DNA from: Chlorobium sp. | GTDB lineage: Bacteria; Bacteroidota; Chlorobiia; Chlorobiales; Chlorobiaceae | DNA length: 57,571 nt | Assembly (NCBI GenBank): GCA_005843825.1 | Contig: SZXX01000034.1 | Span: 1 to 57,571 of the forward strand | Direction of reading: 5' to 3' | Shown here: positions 44,873 through 52,969 of the stretch, in pieces | Position numbering within the stretch: the stretch's first letter is position 1 | Layout: the number at the start of each line of letters is the position of its first letter | Made by a program: the position numbers and the translations under genes | Notes under the pieces: generated by a model | Told to the model about the DNA's origin: nothing | Seen by the model: the letters and a program-made list of their open reading frames with translations, nothing else | The model's database searches: none

Positions 44873-45508
44873 ATGAAAGTCATAGCAATAAACGGAAGCC
44901 CCAAACAGGAAGGCAATACCTGGCATGCACTGACAGGAGTCGGTCGGCAACTTCAGGAAAATGGTATTGAATTTGAGATTATTCATGTCGGAAACAAGGC
45001 TGTAAGAGGATGTATGGCCTGCGGAACATGTGCTAAAAATAAAGATGAAAAATGCAGCATAAGCACCGATCCTGTCAATGAGTGGATTCAGCAGATAAAA
45101 GAGGCTGACGGAATCATTCTTGGTTCACCCGTGTATTATGCGGGCATTGCCGGTACAATGAAATGTTTTCTTGACAGGGCGTTTTATGTTGCAGGGGCTA
45201 ATGGGGGGCTGTTCCGCCAGAAAGTTGCCGCGGCAGTTGTTGCTGTTCGCCGCACAGGAGGTTCTGTCACATTCGACAGCCTCAACCACTATCTGACCTA
45301 TTCAGAAATGATCCTTGCGACCTCCAATTACTGGAACATCACCCATGGCAGGGCTCCGGGTGAAGTATTGCAGGATGGAGAGGGTGTGCAGATCATGGAT
45401 GTCCTTGGGCAGAATATGGCATGGCTGCTCAAAATGCGTGAAGCAACAAAAGCCTCGCTGCCGGGACCGGCAAAAGTTGACAAGATCTATACCCACTTCA
45501 TAAGGTAG
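44873..45508 (+). CDS. Flavodoxin-fold NADPH-dependent FMN reductase family protein
   Basis: A 211-residue flavoprotein. The FMN-binding P loop is INGSPKQEGNTWHALTGV (residues 5-22). A cysteine cluster, GCMACGTCAKNKDEKC, lies near residue 46, as in iron-sulfur flavoproteins. GIILGSPVYYAGIAGTMKCFLDRAF is the usual second signature. Such proteins reduce quinones or metals or pass electrons to Fe-S partners. It stands alone, followed by a perfect inverted repeat at 45564-45612, with the Hdr-Flx operon further downstream. Confidence 0.85.
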   Translation: MKVIAINGSPKQEGNTWHALTGVGRQLQENGIEFEIIHVGNKAVRGCMACGTCAKNKDEKCSISTDPVNEWIQQIKEADGIILGSPVYYAGIAGTMKCFLDRAFYVAGANGGLFRQKVAAAVVAVRRTGGSVTFDSLNHYLTYSEMILATSNYWNITHGRAPGEVLQDGEGVQIMDVLGQNMAWLLKMREATKASLPGPAKVDKIYTHFIR

Positions 45509-45563
45509 ATCAGTACACAAGGAACTGCCTTACCGCTATCCTTCACATGAACTATTGACATCA

Positions 45564-45612
45564 CGAATTGCATAAAAGCTCAAGAAAAAATCGGAGGCAT
45601 TTATGCAATTCG
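45564..45612. repeat. Perfect 13-bp inverted repeat containing a ribosome-binding-site-like mini-ORF
   Basis: cgaattgcataaa (45564-45576) pairs exactly with tttatgcaattcg (45600-45612). The 23-nt loop contains ggagg, and 5 nt after it an ATG opens the seven-codon reading MQFAQIF before a TAA. No T tract follows the stem. Confidence 0.7.
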
Positions 45613-45950
45613 CTCAAATATTCTAACTTCACCTCACCAAAAGACTGGATGTTTATCCCTGCAGGGGACAAGAAAAAGTATCGATTATTATACTCTATTA
45701 TTACGCGATAACGGTTTTTATAATTACGTCAATCAATCACCCAAAAATTCCACTGATTTCTCCCCCTTAATCGAGTGTCCGATTTGTCCAGTTTTGAAGG
45801 GATTATGACGAAATAACAGGACCCATAAATTACTGCACTGCATCAACATTTTTGAAGATTACACTGTTGTAAAAAAATTTTTATCAGAGCCATTGAACGC
45901 ATTTGCTATTATTGGTGTTTTCTCTTCATACATTTTCAGATCATATGTTC

Positions 45951-45999
45951 ATCGGGCAGGCTTCTTTCTACATAAGGAATAATAATTAAGCCTGTCTGA
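45951..45999. promoter_or_regulatory. Inverted repeat next to the promoter-like element
   Basis: atcgggcaggctt (45951-45963) pairs with aagcctgtctgat (about 45988-46000). Thirteen pairs include two G-U pairs if read as RNA. Because it lies upstream of the putative -35, a protein-binding site is more likely than an mRNA structure. Confidence 0.5.
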
Positions 46000-46000
46000 T

Positions 46001-46028
46001 TTGACATTAATGTATTTTTCCTTAACAT
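46001..46028 (+). promoter_or_regulatory. Candidate promoter of the Hdr-Flx operon
   Basis: The TTGACA at 46001-46006 exactly matches a -35 box. A TAACAT at 46023-46028 follows after 16 nt as a weaker -10. This would give a leader of about 60 nt before the hdrCB start. The call rests on motif similarity only. Confidence 0.45.
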
Positions 46029-46095
46029 ACTCTGTTTGTGTCATTTCGCTTCCTGCTCCACGTTAAGTAACCTATACCACGTGTCAAATATCAAG

Positions 46096-47589
46096 ATGAC
46101 AGTATCTGATGCCCTTAAGCATCAGCTTGAGGAATCCACCGGCAATGACTACAACTGCTGTTACCAGTGCGGTAAATGCACAGCTGGCTGTCCGGCGGGA
46201 ACATTCATGGATAATCCGCCAGCCCGGATCATGCGCCTTGTACAGGCCGGATATATGGAAGAAGCGCTCAAAAGTGATGCACTCTGGTACTGCCTCGGCT
46301 GCCAGACCTGCACGTCACGATGTCCCCAGAACATGGAGATTGCTGCCACCATGGACTCTCTTAGAGCTCTGGCACTTGAAAAGAATATTATTTCCGAAGA
46401 CAAGGCAAAAAAGCTTGTCAATGCCTTTCACCTCTCATTCCTCAACAATATCCGTAAACACGGCCGTCTGGAGGAACTCTCCCTGGTCAACAGTTACAAG
46501 CTCCGCACAAGAACTTTTCTTCAGGATGCAGCTTCAGGCGTCAAAATGATCAAGGATGGGAAGATCAATCCTCTTCATACCCTGACCGGTAAAGGCGGAG
46601 TAAAAGCTAAGGATCAGATCTCTAAAATTTTTGCAGCTTCAGAAAAGCCATTTCATCCGTCCGTCGCTAAACGTAAGCCGGTAAAGAAAGAGTTTAAACC
46701 TAACGCTCCCCTCTCGATCAAGCCGGGCATGACCATCGGTTATTATCCCGGATGCTCACTCAGCGGAACAGCCAAGGAATTTGATATTTCAGTTAAAAAA
46801 ATGTGTTCCCTGCTCGATATAAAGCTCCAGGAAATTGAAGACTGGAACTGCTGTGGAGCAACATCCGCCCATGCCACCAATCACAAGCTCGCCCTGCTTC
46901 TTCCAGCCAGAAACCAGGCATTAGCTGATGCTCAGGGGCTTACCTGTGTTCTTGCTCCTTGTGCAGCATGTCACAACCGTCAGGTAACCACCAGGCTGGC
47001 CCTGATGGATTCGGCTGAGCTTCGCGAAGAAGTTCGTTCCATAACCGGAATAGAGCCTACCTGCAGTGCAGAGTTTATCGGTGTTACCCAGCTCCTTGAG
47101 GCATTGGACCCGGAGGAAATTAAAAAAAGAGTAACAAACCCTCTCACAGGACTTAATCTTGCATGCTATTACGGATGCCTGCTGGTTCGGCCGATGGAGG
47201 CGATGGGTTTTGACGATACTGAAAACCCTATCAAGATGGAGGGAATCATGAGCGCTCTTGGAGCTTCACCTGTGGAGTGGGCTTTCAAAATAGAGTGCTG
47301 TGGAGCGGGCCTCACACTTGCCCAGCAACCACTTGTAGAAGAACTCACGCACAAGATTACAACAAATGCCATAGCAAATGGTGCTGATGCATTTGTTGTT
47401 GCCTGTCCTCTATGCCATACCAATCTTGATATGCGTCAGGAGGGTATGAGAAAACGGTTTGGAGATGTAAAACCAATGCCGGTTTACTATATTTCAGAAT
47501 TAGTGGCCATTGCTTGCGGGGCCAAGCCTTCTGATGTCGCTGTGGGTAAACATTTTGTTCCTGCTCTCGATCTGGTTTCGAAACTTTAA
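46096..47589 (+). CDS. hdrCB: HdrC-HdrB fusion, heterodisulfide-reductase-like subunit
   Basis: A single 498-residue protein joining the two subunits usually encoded as hdrC and hdrB. The N-terminal HdrC part has two [4Fe-4S] motifs, C22-x2-C25-x2-C28-x3-C32 (CYQCGKCTAGC) and C66-x2-C69-x2-C72-x3-C76 (CLGCQTCTSRC). After a lysine-rich linker, the HdrB part (about 210-480) carries two CCG domains: YYPGCSLSG...NCCGATSAH...APCAACH, and CYYGCLLV...ECCGAG...VACPLCH. These ligate the noncubane clusters that split disulfides. I start at the ATG; an earlier TTG would add 20 residues. It heads a probable six-gene operon. Confidence 0.92.
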   Translation: MTVSDALKHQLEESTGNDYNCCYQCGKCTAGCPAGTFMDNPPARIMRLVQAGYMEEALKSDALWYCLGCQTCTSRCPQNMEIAATMDSLRALALEKNIISEDKAKKLVNAFHLSFLNNIRKHGRLEELSLVNSYKLRTRTFLQDAASGVKMIKDGKINPLHTLTGKGGVKAKDQISKIFAASEKPFHPSVAKRKPVKKEFKPNAPLSIKPGMTIGYYPGCSLSGTAKEFDISVKKMCSLLDIKLQEIEDWNCCGATSAHATNHKLALLLPARNQALADAQGLTCVLAPCAACHNRQVTTRLALMDSAELREEVRSITGIEPTCSAEFIGVTQLLEALDPEEIKKRVTNPLTGLNLACYYGCLLVRPMEAMGFDDTENPIKMEGIMSALGASPVEWAFKIECCGAGLTLAQQPLVEELTHKITTNAIANGADAFVVACPLCHTNLDMRQEGMRKRFGDVKPMPVYYISELVAIACGAKPSDVAVGKHFVPALDLVSKL

Positions 47590-47764
47590 ACGATCACAAA
47601 TATTACTGCTGGACTTCGATGATTTTGTCCATCATCGTCAGTAGCAGAGCATTCGGTGCAATTTCGTGCATAATTGAACATAAAGAAGCCATCTACTGTT
47701 CATAGATTGCACTTTTTACCCGAGGTACCGTCACTTAGGCGGTTTCATACTAAATCATTGATTT

Positions 47765-49735
47765 ATGGCGAAAATAGGGGTATTCATTTGTCACTGCGGC
47801 GAAAACATAGGCGCAAAGGTTGACTGTACCAAATTGGCAGCAGCAATGGGAGAGCACCCCGGAGTTGCTGTTTCTGTTGAGTATAAATATTTCTGTTCTG
47901 ATCCTGGCCAGGAGAGCGTTAAACGGGCCATCCGCGAAAATAATCTTACAGGGGTTGTCGTTGCCGCGTGCTCTCCAAGAATGCACGAGGCCACTTTCCG
48001 CAAAGCATGTGCCGAAGCCGGACTGAATCCTTATTTATGTGAAATAGCAAATATTCGCGAGCAGTGCTCCTGGGTACATACAGACAATGACCAGGCGACC
48101 GAAAAAGCCATGGACATCACCCGGTCAATGGTCGAGAAAGTAAAGCGCAACAATAAACTGCAGCCTATAGAGGTACCTGTCACCCGTCGCGCTCTGGTAA
48201 TTGGAGGAGGCATTGCAGGCATCCAGGCCGCACTTGATATTGCCAATGCAGGACAGGATGTTGTGCTGGTTGAGCGCGAACCATCCCTTGGCGGGCATAT
48301 GGCCCAATTGTCTGAGACTTTCCCTACGCTCGATTGTTCACAGTGCATCATGACCCCGCGAATGGTCGAAGCGGCTCAGCACCCGAAAATCAGGCTGCTC
48401 ACCTATGCTGAAATTGAGAGTGTGGATGGTTATATCGGAAACTTCTCGGTCAGGGTCCGCATGAAATCGCGATATGTTGATATCGATAAATGTACCGGCT
48501 GTGGTGATTGTATAACAAAGTGTCCTGCAAAAAAAATCTCGAGTGAGTTTGATTGCGGTCTCGGAAAACGTACTGCCATTTATACCCCATTTGCCCAGTC
48601 TGTTCCTAATATCCCGGTTATTGACAAAGCGAATTGCATCTATTTCAAAAATGGAAAATGCAAAATCTGTGCTAAAACCTGCCAGTGCGATGCCATCAAT
48701 TTCGATATGCAGGACGCCTTTGAGGATATTGAAGTTGGAGCTATTGTGGTTGCGACAGGATTTCAGGTTCAAAATAACACCATGTACGGAGAGTATGGCT
48801 ATGGTAAATATCCTGATGTCATAAACGGCCTGCAATTTGAGCGTCTCGCCTCAGCAAGTGGTCCTACAGCAGGTAAAATCCTGAGACCTTCGGATGGAGT
48901 TGAACCGCAAACGGTGGTTTTTATCCAGTGTGCCGGATCTCGCGACCCTTCAAAAGGGGTTCGCTATTGTTCGAAGATTTGCTGCATGTACACAGCAAAA
49001 CACGCCATGCTTTATGCGCATAAGGTTCATGGAGGGAAAGCTCATATTTTCTATATGGATATCCGTGCTGCAGGTAAAGGATACGACGAGTTCAGCCGGA
49101 GAGCTATTGAGGAAGACGAAGCTGCATATCTCCGTGGCAGAGTCAGCAAGGTATGGCAGGAAAATGGGAAACTGATGGTCAGGGGTGTTGACACCCTGCT
49201 GGGCAGACCTGTTGAAATAGCTGCTGATATGGTGGTACTTGCTACCGCAATGATTGCACAGCCTGATGCAAAAGAGTTTGCCAAAACAATCGGCATCGGT
49301 TATGATGAATACGGTTTCTATAACGAGGCACATCTTAAACTCCGGCCCGTTGAATCATCCACGGCCGGGGTTTTCCTTGCCGGAGCCTGTCAATCGCCGA
49401 AAGATATTCCCGATTCTGTTGCCCAGGCTTCGGCAACGGCAAGTAAGGTACTTGCACTTTTCAGCAAGGATATGCTTGAGAGGGAACCTGTTGTTGCCAC
49501 AAATAACGAAGCAACCTGCGCAGGATGTTGGGGCTGTGTACTGGCTTGTCCTTATAATGCCATAGAACAGAAAGATATTGTCGACCGTTCCGGACGGGTC
49601 ATCAAACGGGTTGCATCTGTTAATCCCGGCCTTTGCCAGGGCTGTGGAACCTGTGTGACCTTCTGCCGCTCGAATAGTCTCGATCTGGCAGGATTTACTG
49701 AAAGACAGATTTTTGCAGAAGTGATGGGCCTCTGA
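47765..49735 (+). CDS. hdrA: Electron-bifurcating subunit HdrA
   Basis: The FAD protein at the centre of heterodisulfide-reductase complexes. An N-terminal Fe-S domain (CHCGENIG...CSPRMHE...REQCSWVH) precedes the thioredoxin-reductase-like fold, with FAD motif ALVIGGGIAGIQAALDIANAG (residues 143-163). Two ferredoxin motifs follow (CTGCGDCITKCP; CKICAKTCQC), and a C-terminal pair (CAGCWGCVLACP; CQGCGTCVTFC) completes four. Its 656 residues match the long HdrA form. All cysteines are ordinary; no in-frame TGA suggests selenocysteine. It begins 176 nt after hdrCB, with no strong ribosome-binding site seen. Confidence 0.94.
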   Translation: MAKIGVFICHCGENIGAKVDCTKLAAAMGEHPGVAVSVEYKYFCSDPGQESVKRAIRENNLTGVVVAACSPRMHEATFRKACAEAGLNPYLCEIANIREQCSWVHTDNDQATEKAMDITRSMVEKVKRNNKLQPIEVPVTRRALVIGGGIAGIQAALDIANAGQDVVLVEREPSLGGHMAQLSETFPTLDCSQCIMTPRMVEAAQHPKIRLLTYAEIESVDGYIGNFSVRVRMKSRYVDIDKCTGCGDCITKCPAKKISSEFDCGLGKRTAIYTPFAQSVPNIPVIDKANCIYFKNGKCKICAKTCQCDAINFDMQDAFEDIEVGAIVVATGFQVQNNTMYGEYGYGKYPDVINGLQFERLASASGPTAGKILRPSDGVEPQTVVFIQCAGSRDPSKGVRYCSKICCMYTAKHAMLYAHKVHGGKAHIFYMDIRAAGKGYDEFSRRAIEEDEAAYLRGRVSKVWQENGKLMVRGVDTLLGRPVEIAADMVVLATAMIAQPDAKEFAKTIGIGYDEYGFYNEAHLKLRPVESSTAGVFLAGACQSPKDIPDSVAQASATASKVLALFSKDMLEREPVVATNNEATCAGCWGCVLACPYNAIEQKDIVDRSGRVIKRVASVNPGLCQGCGTCVTFCRSNSLDLAGFTERQIFAEVMGL

Positions 49736-49788
49736 AAAAGAGCTCTTCTCTATGCTGAACAATAGAACTTTGCTACCGGAGTTAGCTG

Positions 49789-50238
49789 ATGAGTGAAACT
49801 TTTGAGCCTGAAATCATAGCGTTTGTCTGCACCTACTGTACCTATGCGGGCGCTGACCTTGCAGGAACTAGCCGGTTGAAGTACGCTCCCAATGTGCGTA
49901 TTATCCGTCTTCCATGTACAGGAAGAATCAGCCCGATGTTTATCCTTAAAGCTCTGCAGAAAGGCGCTGACGGTGTTCTTATTAGTGGATGCCACCCTGG
50001 CGACTGCCATTTTACCCACGGAAACTACCATGCGCGACGGAGATGGATGGTTTTTCGCGCACTGCTTGACTTTATAGGCATTCCGCCTGAACGGGTCAAG
50101 TACTCATGGATCAGTGCGGCTGAAGGAGTAAAGTTTGCTGAATTCATTAACAGCGTCACTGAAGATATCCGCAAACTTGGTCCTTTTGAGCAGTACACTC
50201 AATTGATCGATCAAGCAAAGGCACCAGCGTCACTATAA
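49789..50238 (+). CDS. flxD: MvhD/FlxD-type electron-transfer subunit
   Basis: A 149-residue MvhD-family [2Fe-2S] protein that connects HdrA to its electron-donating partner. Seen: CTYCTYAGADLAGTSRLKY at the N terminus, RLPCTGRISPMFILKALQKGADGVLISGCHPGDCHFTHGNYHARRR in the middle, and a helical C terminus. The conserved cysteines of the family are all in place. GGAG lies before the ATG. It is followed 11 nt later by flxC. Confidence 0.92.
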   Translation: MSETFEPEIIAFVCTYCTYAGADLAGTSRLKYAPNVRIIRLPCTGRISPMFILKALQKGADGVLISGCHPGDCHFTHGNYHARRRWMVFRALLDFIGIPPERVKYSWISAAEGVKFAEFINSVTEDIRKLGPFEQYTQLIDQAKAPASL

Positions 50239-50248
50239 AAAATATGTA

Positions 50249-51079
50249 ATGAGTATCGAGGAACAATACAGAACGAGGGCAAAGGAACTTCTTTCGGGCG
50301 GTGCCGTCAAAATGGTTATCGGCTATGGCAAGGGCTCTAACGCCAGTCGACGCCGGCCAATCTTTATCAGTTCAGCGGATGATGTTGAACGGCTTGTGCT
50401 TGATGATGCCTGCATAACCAACCTCTCAGGCTATCTTGTCAGTGAAGGCCTCCTGAGCGATGAAAAGCGTGTTGCGGTCTTTCTCCGCCCTGAAGGGATA
50501 CGCGCCATCAATATCCTTGCGGCTGAATCGCAGCTTGATGCCGATCAGATTGTTATTTTCGGTTTTGATGTTGCCGGAAATGAAGTCAAGGCATTGAAAG
50601 GAATTCATGTCGAAGAGTTTTCAGATGTCATAACCTCTATCAAGGAGTCTGCTCCAGAGGCAGCTGAAGAAGAGCTGTTTGAGAAGATTGAAAAAATGAG
50701 CCCCCAGGAGCGCTTTTCTTTCTGGCAGGAGGAGTTTTCGAAGTGCATCAAATGCTATGCCTGCCGTCAGGCATGCCCCATGTGTTACTGCCGCCGGTGC
50801 ATTGTCGACAGCAATCAGCCGCAATGGGTCAATACATCTTCACATACACTCGGAAATTTTGAATGGAATATCGTTCGGGCATTTCACCTTTCAGGCAGAT
50901 GTGTGGAATGCGGCAACTGTGATCGGGCATGTCCTGTAAACATTCCACTTCGTCTTATCAACCACCGGATGGCTGAGGAGGTCCTTGGGGCATTCGATCA
51001 CTTTGCCGGCACGAGCAAAACCCAGGAACCGGTGCTTGCCAGTTTTAAGAAAGACGATTCCGAGACCTTCATTCTTTAA
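50249..51079 (+). CDS. flxC: FlxC-like Fe-S subunit with two ferredoxin motifs
   Basis: A 276-residue protein of the Flx/coenzyme F420-hydrogenase-beta-like group. It has an N-terminal alpha/beta domain (VIGYGKGSN, RVAVFLRPEGIRAINIL) followed by a dicluster region: CIKCYACRQACPMCYCRRC (near residue 169) and CVECGNCDRACP (near residue 220). By analogy with the Desulfovibrio FlxABCD-HdrABC set it should shuttle electrons between FlxA/FlxB and HdrA. Which of this gene and the next is FlxB or FlxC is my assignment from gene order. Confidence 0.8.
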   Translation: MSIEEQYRTRAKELLSGGAVKMVIGYGKGSNASRRRPIFISSADDVERLVLDDACITNLSGYLVSEGLLSDEKRVAVFLRPEGIRAINILAAESQLDADQIVIFGFDVAGNEVKALKGIHVEEFSDVITSIKESAPEAAEEELFEKIEKMSPQERFSFWQEEFSKCIKCYACRQACPMCYCRRCIVDSNQPQWVNTSSHTLGNFEWNIVRAFHLSGRCVECGNCDRACPVNIPLRLINHRMAEEVLGAFDHFAGTSKTQEPVLASFKKDDSETFIL

Positions 51080-51092
51080 GTAACTAACTCGT

Positions 51093-52106
51093 ATGACAAA
51101 AATCCTCTTCAGCGATAAACTTGACAATTGTGTCGAACGATGGAAATCAGCCGGTTTAACCGTTATTGGCCCTGTACAAAGAGCCAATATATCGACCTAC
51201 GCAGCTGTTGAACATGCTTCCGAATTTGACTTCGGCCTTGTTCTGCCGGACCGCTCGATCAAGGATCTTTTCTTTCCGCAGAGTGAGCCGATGTTGCGTT
51301 ATACGATTAAAAAAGAGTCCATCGACACTGATGAGTGCCTGCCGCCTTCTGGACCGAGAATTATCTTCGGTGCCAGACCTTGTGATGCTTCAGGGATGGC
51401 CATTGACGACCCCCTTTTTGGATGGGATTATAAGGATGAGTACTGGTTTCAGCGACGCAATGAATCTGTTATTGTGACCATTGCATGCACAAAAGCTGAT
51501 GATTTCTGCATGTGCACATCCCTTAACATGGCGCCCGACAGCACAAAAGGCTCCGATATTCTGCTTCGGCCACTTGCCGGCAACAAGGGGTGGCTGGTTG
51601 AGGAGCTGACTAACCGCGGACGGGAAGCCTTCAAAACAATTGCTGATATCCTGCAGGAGAGTTCCGACCTTCCAGCACCTTTGGCCGTGGTTGAAAAGAA
51701 GTTTGACCTTGATGCCTGTGTCGCCTGGCTGCAGAATCCCGAAAATTTTGAGAGCAGATTCTGGAAGGAGATATCGATGCGCTGTATCGGCTGTGCTTCG
51801 TGTACTTACCTCTGCCCCACCTGTCACTGCTTTGACATCCAGGATGAAGGTGATACATACACCGGCATCAGAAGAAAAAACTGGGACAGCTGCTCATTTG
51901 CCCTCTTTACCATGCATACCTCAGGCCATAACCCCCGGTCGACACAATCTGCACGATGGCGCCAGCGAATCATGCACAAATTCAATTACTTTCCAGGCAA
52001 GTTCAGTGTGAACAGCTGCAGCGGATGCGGCCGTTGCTCACGCCAGTGCCCGGTTGACATGGGAATTACCGAGACTTTACAAGAGATATCAACATTATCG
52101 CTGTGA
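51093..52106 (+). CDS. flxB: FlxB-like sulfhydrogenase beta/AsrA-related Fe-S subunit
   Basis: A 337-residue protein related to HydB/AsrA. The first 230 residues form the 4Fe-4S dicluster-associated domain (GARPCDASGMAIDDPLF; VTIACTKADDFCMCTSLNMAPD). The C terminus has two [4Fe-4S] motifs: CIGCASCTYLCPTCHC and CSGCGRCSRQCP. Such subunits relay electrons from a flavin subunit to Fe-S partners. It ends in an overlap of 4 nt (GTGA) with flxA, so these genes are translated together. Confidence 0.85.
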   Translation: MTKILFSDKLDNCVERWKSAGLTVIGPVQRANISTYAAVEHASEFDFGLVLPDRSIKDLFFPQSEPMLRYTIKKESIDTDECLPPSGPRIIFGARPCDASGMAIDDPLFGWDYKDEYWFQRRNESVIVTIACTKADDFCMCTSLNMAPDSTKGSDILLRPLAGNKGWLVEELTNRGREAFKTIADILQESSDLPAPLAVVEKKFDLDACVAWLQNPENFESRFWKEISMRCIGCASCTYLCPTCHCFDIQDEGDTYTGIRRKNWDSCSFALFTMHTSGHNPRSTQSARWRQRIMHKFNYFPGKFSVNSCSGCGRCSRQCPVDMGITETLQEISTLSL

Positions 52107-52969
52107 CAGAACACAACCACAACACGCAACAGAACATCTACAAGCCTGCCATCATGAAAATTGTGGCCCGCCACGACGAAGCGCCAGGCGTAAGAACCAT
52201 GAAGCTTGAGTTTCAGGATGCAGCTGACCATGAGCTTTTCAAAGAGACATACCGCACCGGCATGTTTGGCCTTTACGGAGTTTACGGCGAAGGAGAGAGC
52301 ACCTTCTGCGTCGCAAGCCCGGAAACCCGCAAGGATTATATTGAATGTACATTCCGCCAATCAGGCAGGGTGACCTCGGCACTTGCAAATGCTGATATCG
52401 GCGACCTCATCACGTTCAGGGGCCCTTACGGGAATCGCTTTCCCATCGAGGAGTTCCATGGGAAAAATCTTCTTTTTGTTTCAGGGGGAATAGCTCTGCC
52501 TCCAACGAGGAGCGTTATATGGTCATGCCTCGACCAGCGAGATAAATTCGGTAAGGTCACCATTGTTTACGGAGCACGTTCGGTGGCTGATCTTGTGTAC
52601 AAGCATGAACTTGAGGAGTGGCAGGAACGAAGCGATGTCGATCTTGTATTGACTGTTGACCCGGGCGGAGAATCACCCGACTGGAAAAACAGGATTGGCT
52701 TTGTGCCAACTGTGCTTGAGGAGGCTGCTCCCTCTCCGGAAAACTGCATTGCGGTGATTTGCGGCCCGCCCATCATGATCAAGTTCACCCTGATCTCCCT
52801 CAAAAAGCTCGGGTTCGATGAATCGAATGTCTATACAACGCTTGAAAACCGGATGAAATGCGGACTGGGTAAATGCGGAAGATGCAATGTCGGATCAGTC
52901 TACGTGTGCAAGGAAGGACCCGTTTTTACTGCTGCTGAGGTATCACTCATGCCTGCCTCCGACCTATAA
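52103..52969 (+). CDS. flxA: FlxA-like NAD(P)H/FAD oxidoreductase subunit
   Basis: A 288-residue ferredoxin-reductase-type subunit, like PyrK and HydG. The FAD-binding beta barrel (RTGMFGLYGVYGEGESTFCVASP; GDLITFRGPYGNRFPIEEF) precedes the NAD domain (LLFVSGGIALPPTRSVIWSCL; VICGPPIMIKFTLISL). A terminal [2Fe-2S] motif is CGLGKCGRCNVGSVYVC. It should oxidise NADH and feed the complex. The start is GTG, overlapping flxB. The stop overlaps murB, which converges on it, by 6 nt. Confidence 0.88.
   Translation: MTEHNHNTQQNIYKPAIMKIVARHDEAPGVRTMKLEFQDAADHELFKETYRTGMFGLYGVYGEGESTFCVASPETRKDYIECTFRQSGRVTSALANADIGDLITFRGPYGNRFPIEEFHGKNLLFVSGGIALPPTRSVIWSCLDQRDKFGKVTIVYGARSVADLVYKHELEEWQERSDVDLVLTVDPGGESPDWKNRIGFVPTVLEEAAPSPENCIAVICGPPIMIKFTLISLKKLGFDESNVYTTLENRMKCGLGKCGRCNVGSVYVCKEGPVFTAAEVSLMPASDL

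Larger units (their letters stand above)
45509..46095. other. Intergenic region upstream of the Hdr-Flx operon
   Basis: A 587-nt gap without a supported gene. It holds the 13-bp perfect inverted repeat at 45564-45612, the G-U-containing hairpin at 45951-45999 and the promoter-like TTGACA element at 46001-46028. The rest is AT-rich and featureless. Confidence 0.6.

Noticed and set aside
47765-49735. Selenocysteine in HdrA
   Set aside because: Cys codons are used at the cluster and active positions and there is no in-frame TGA.
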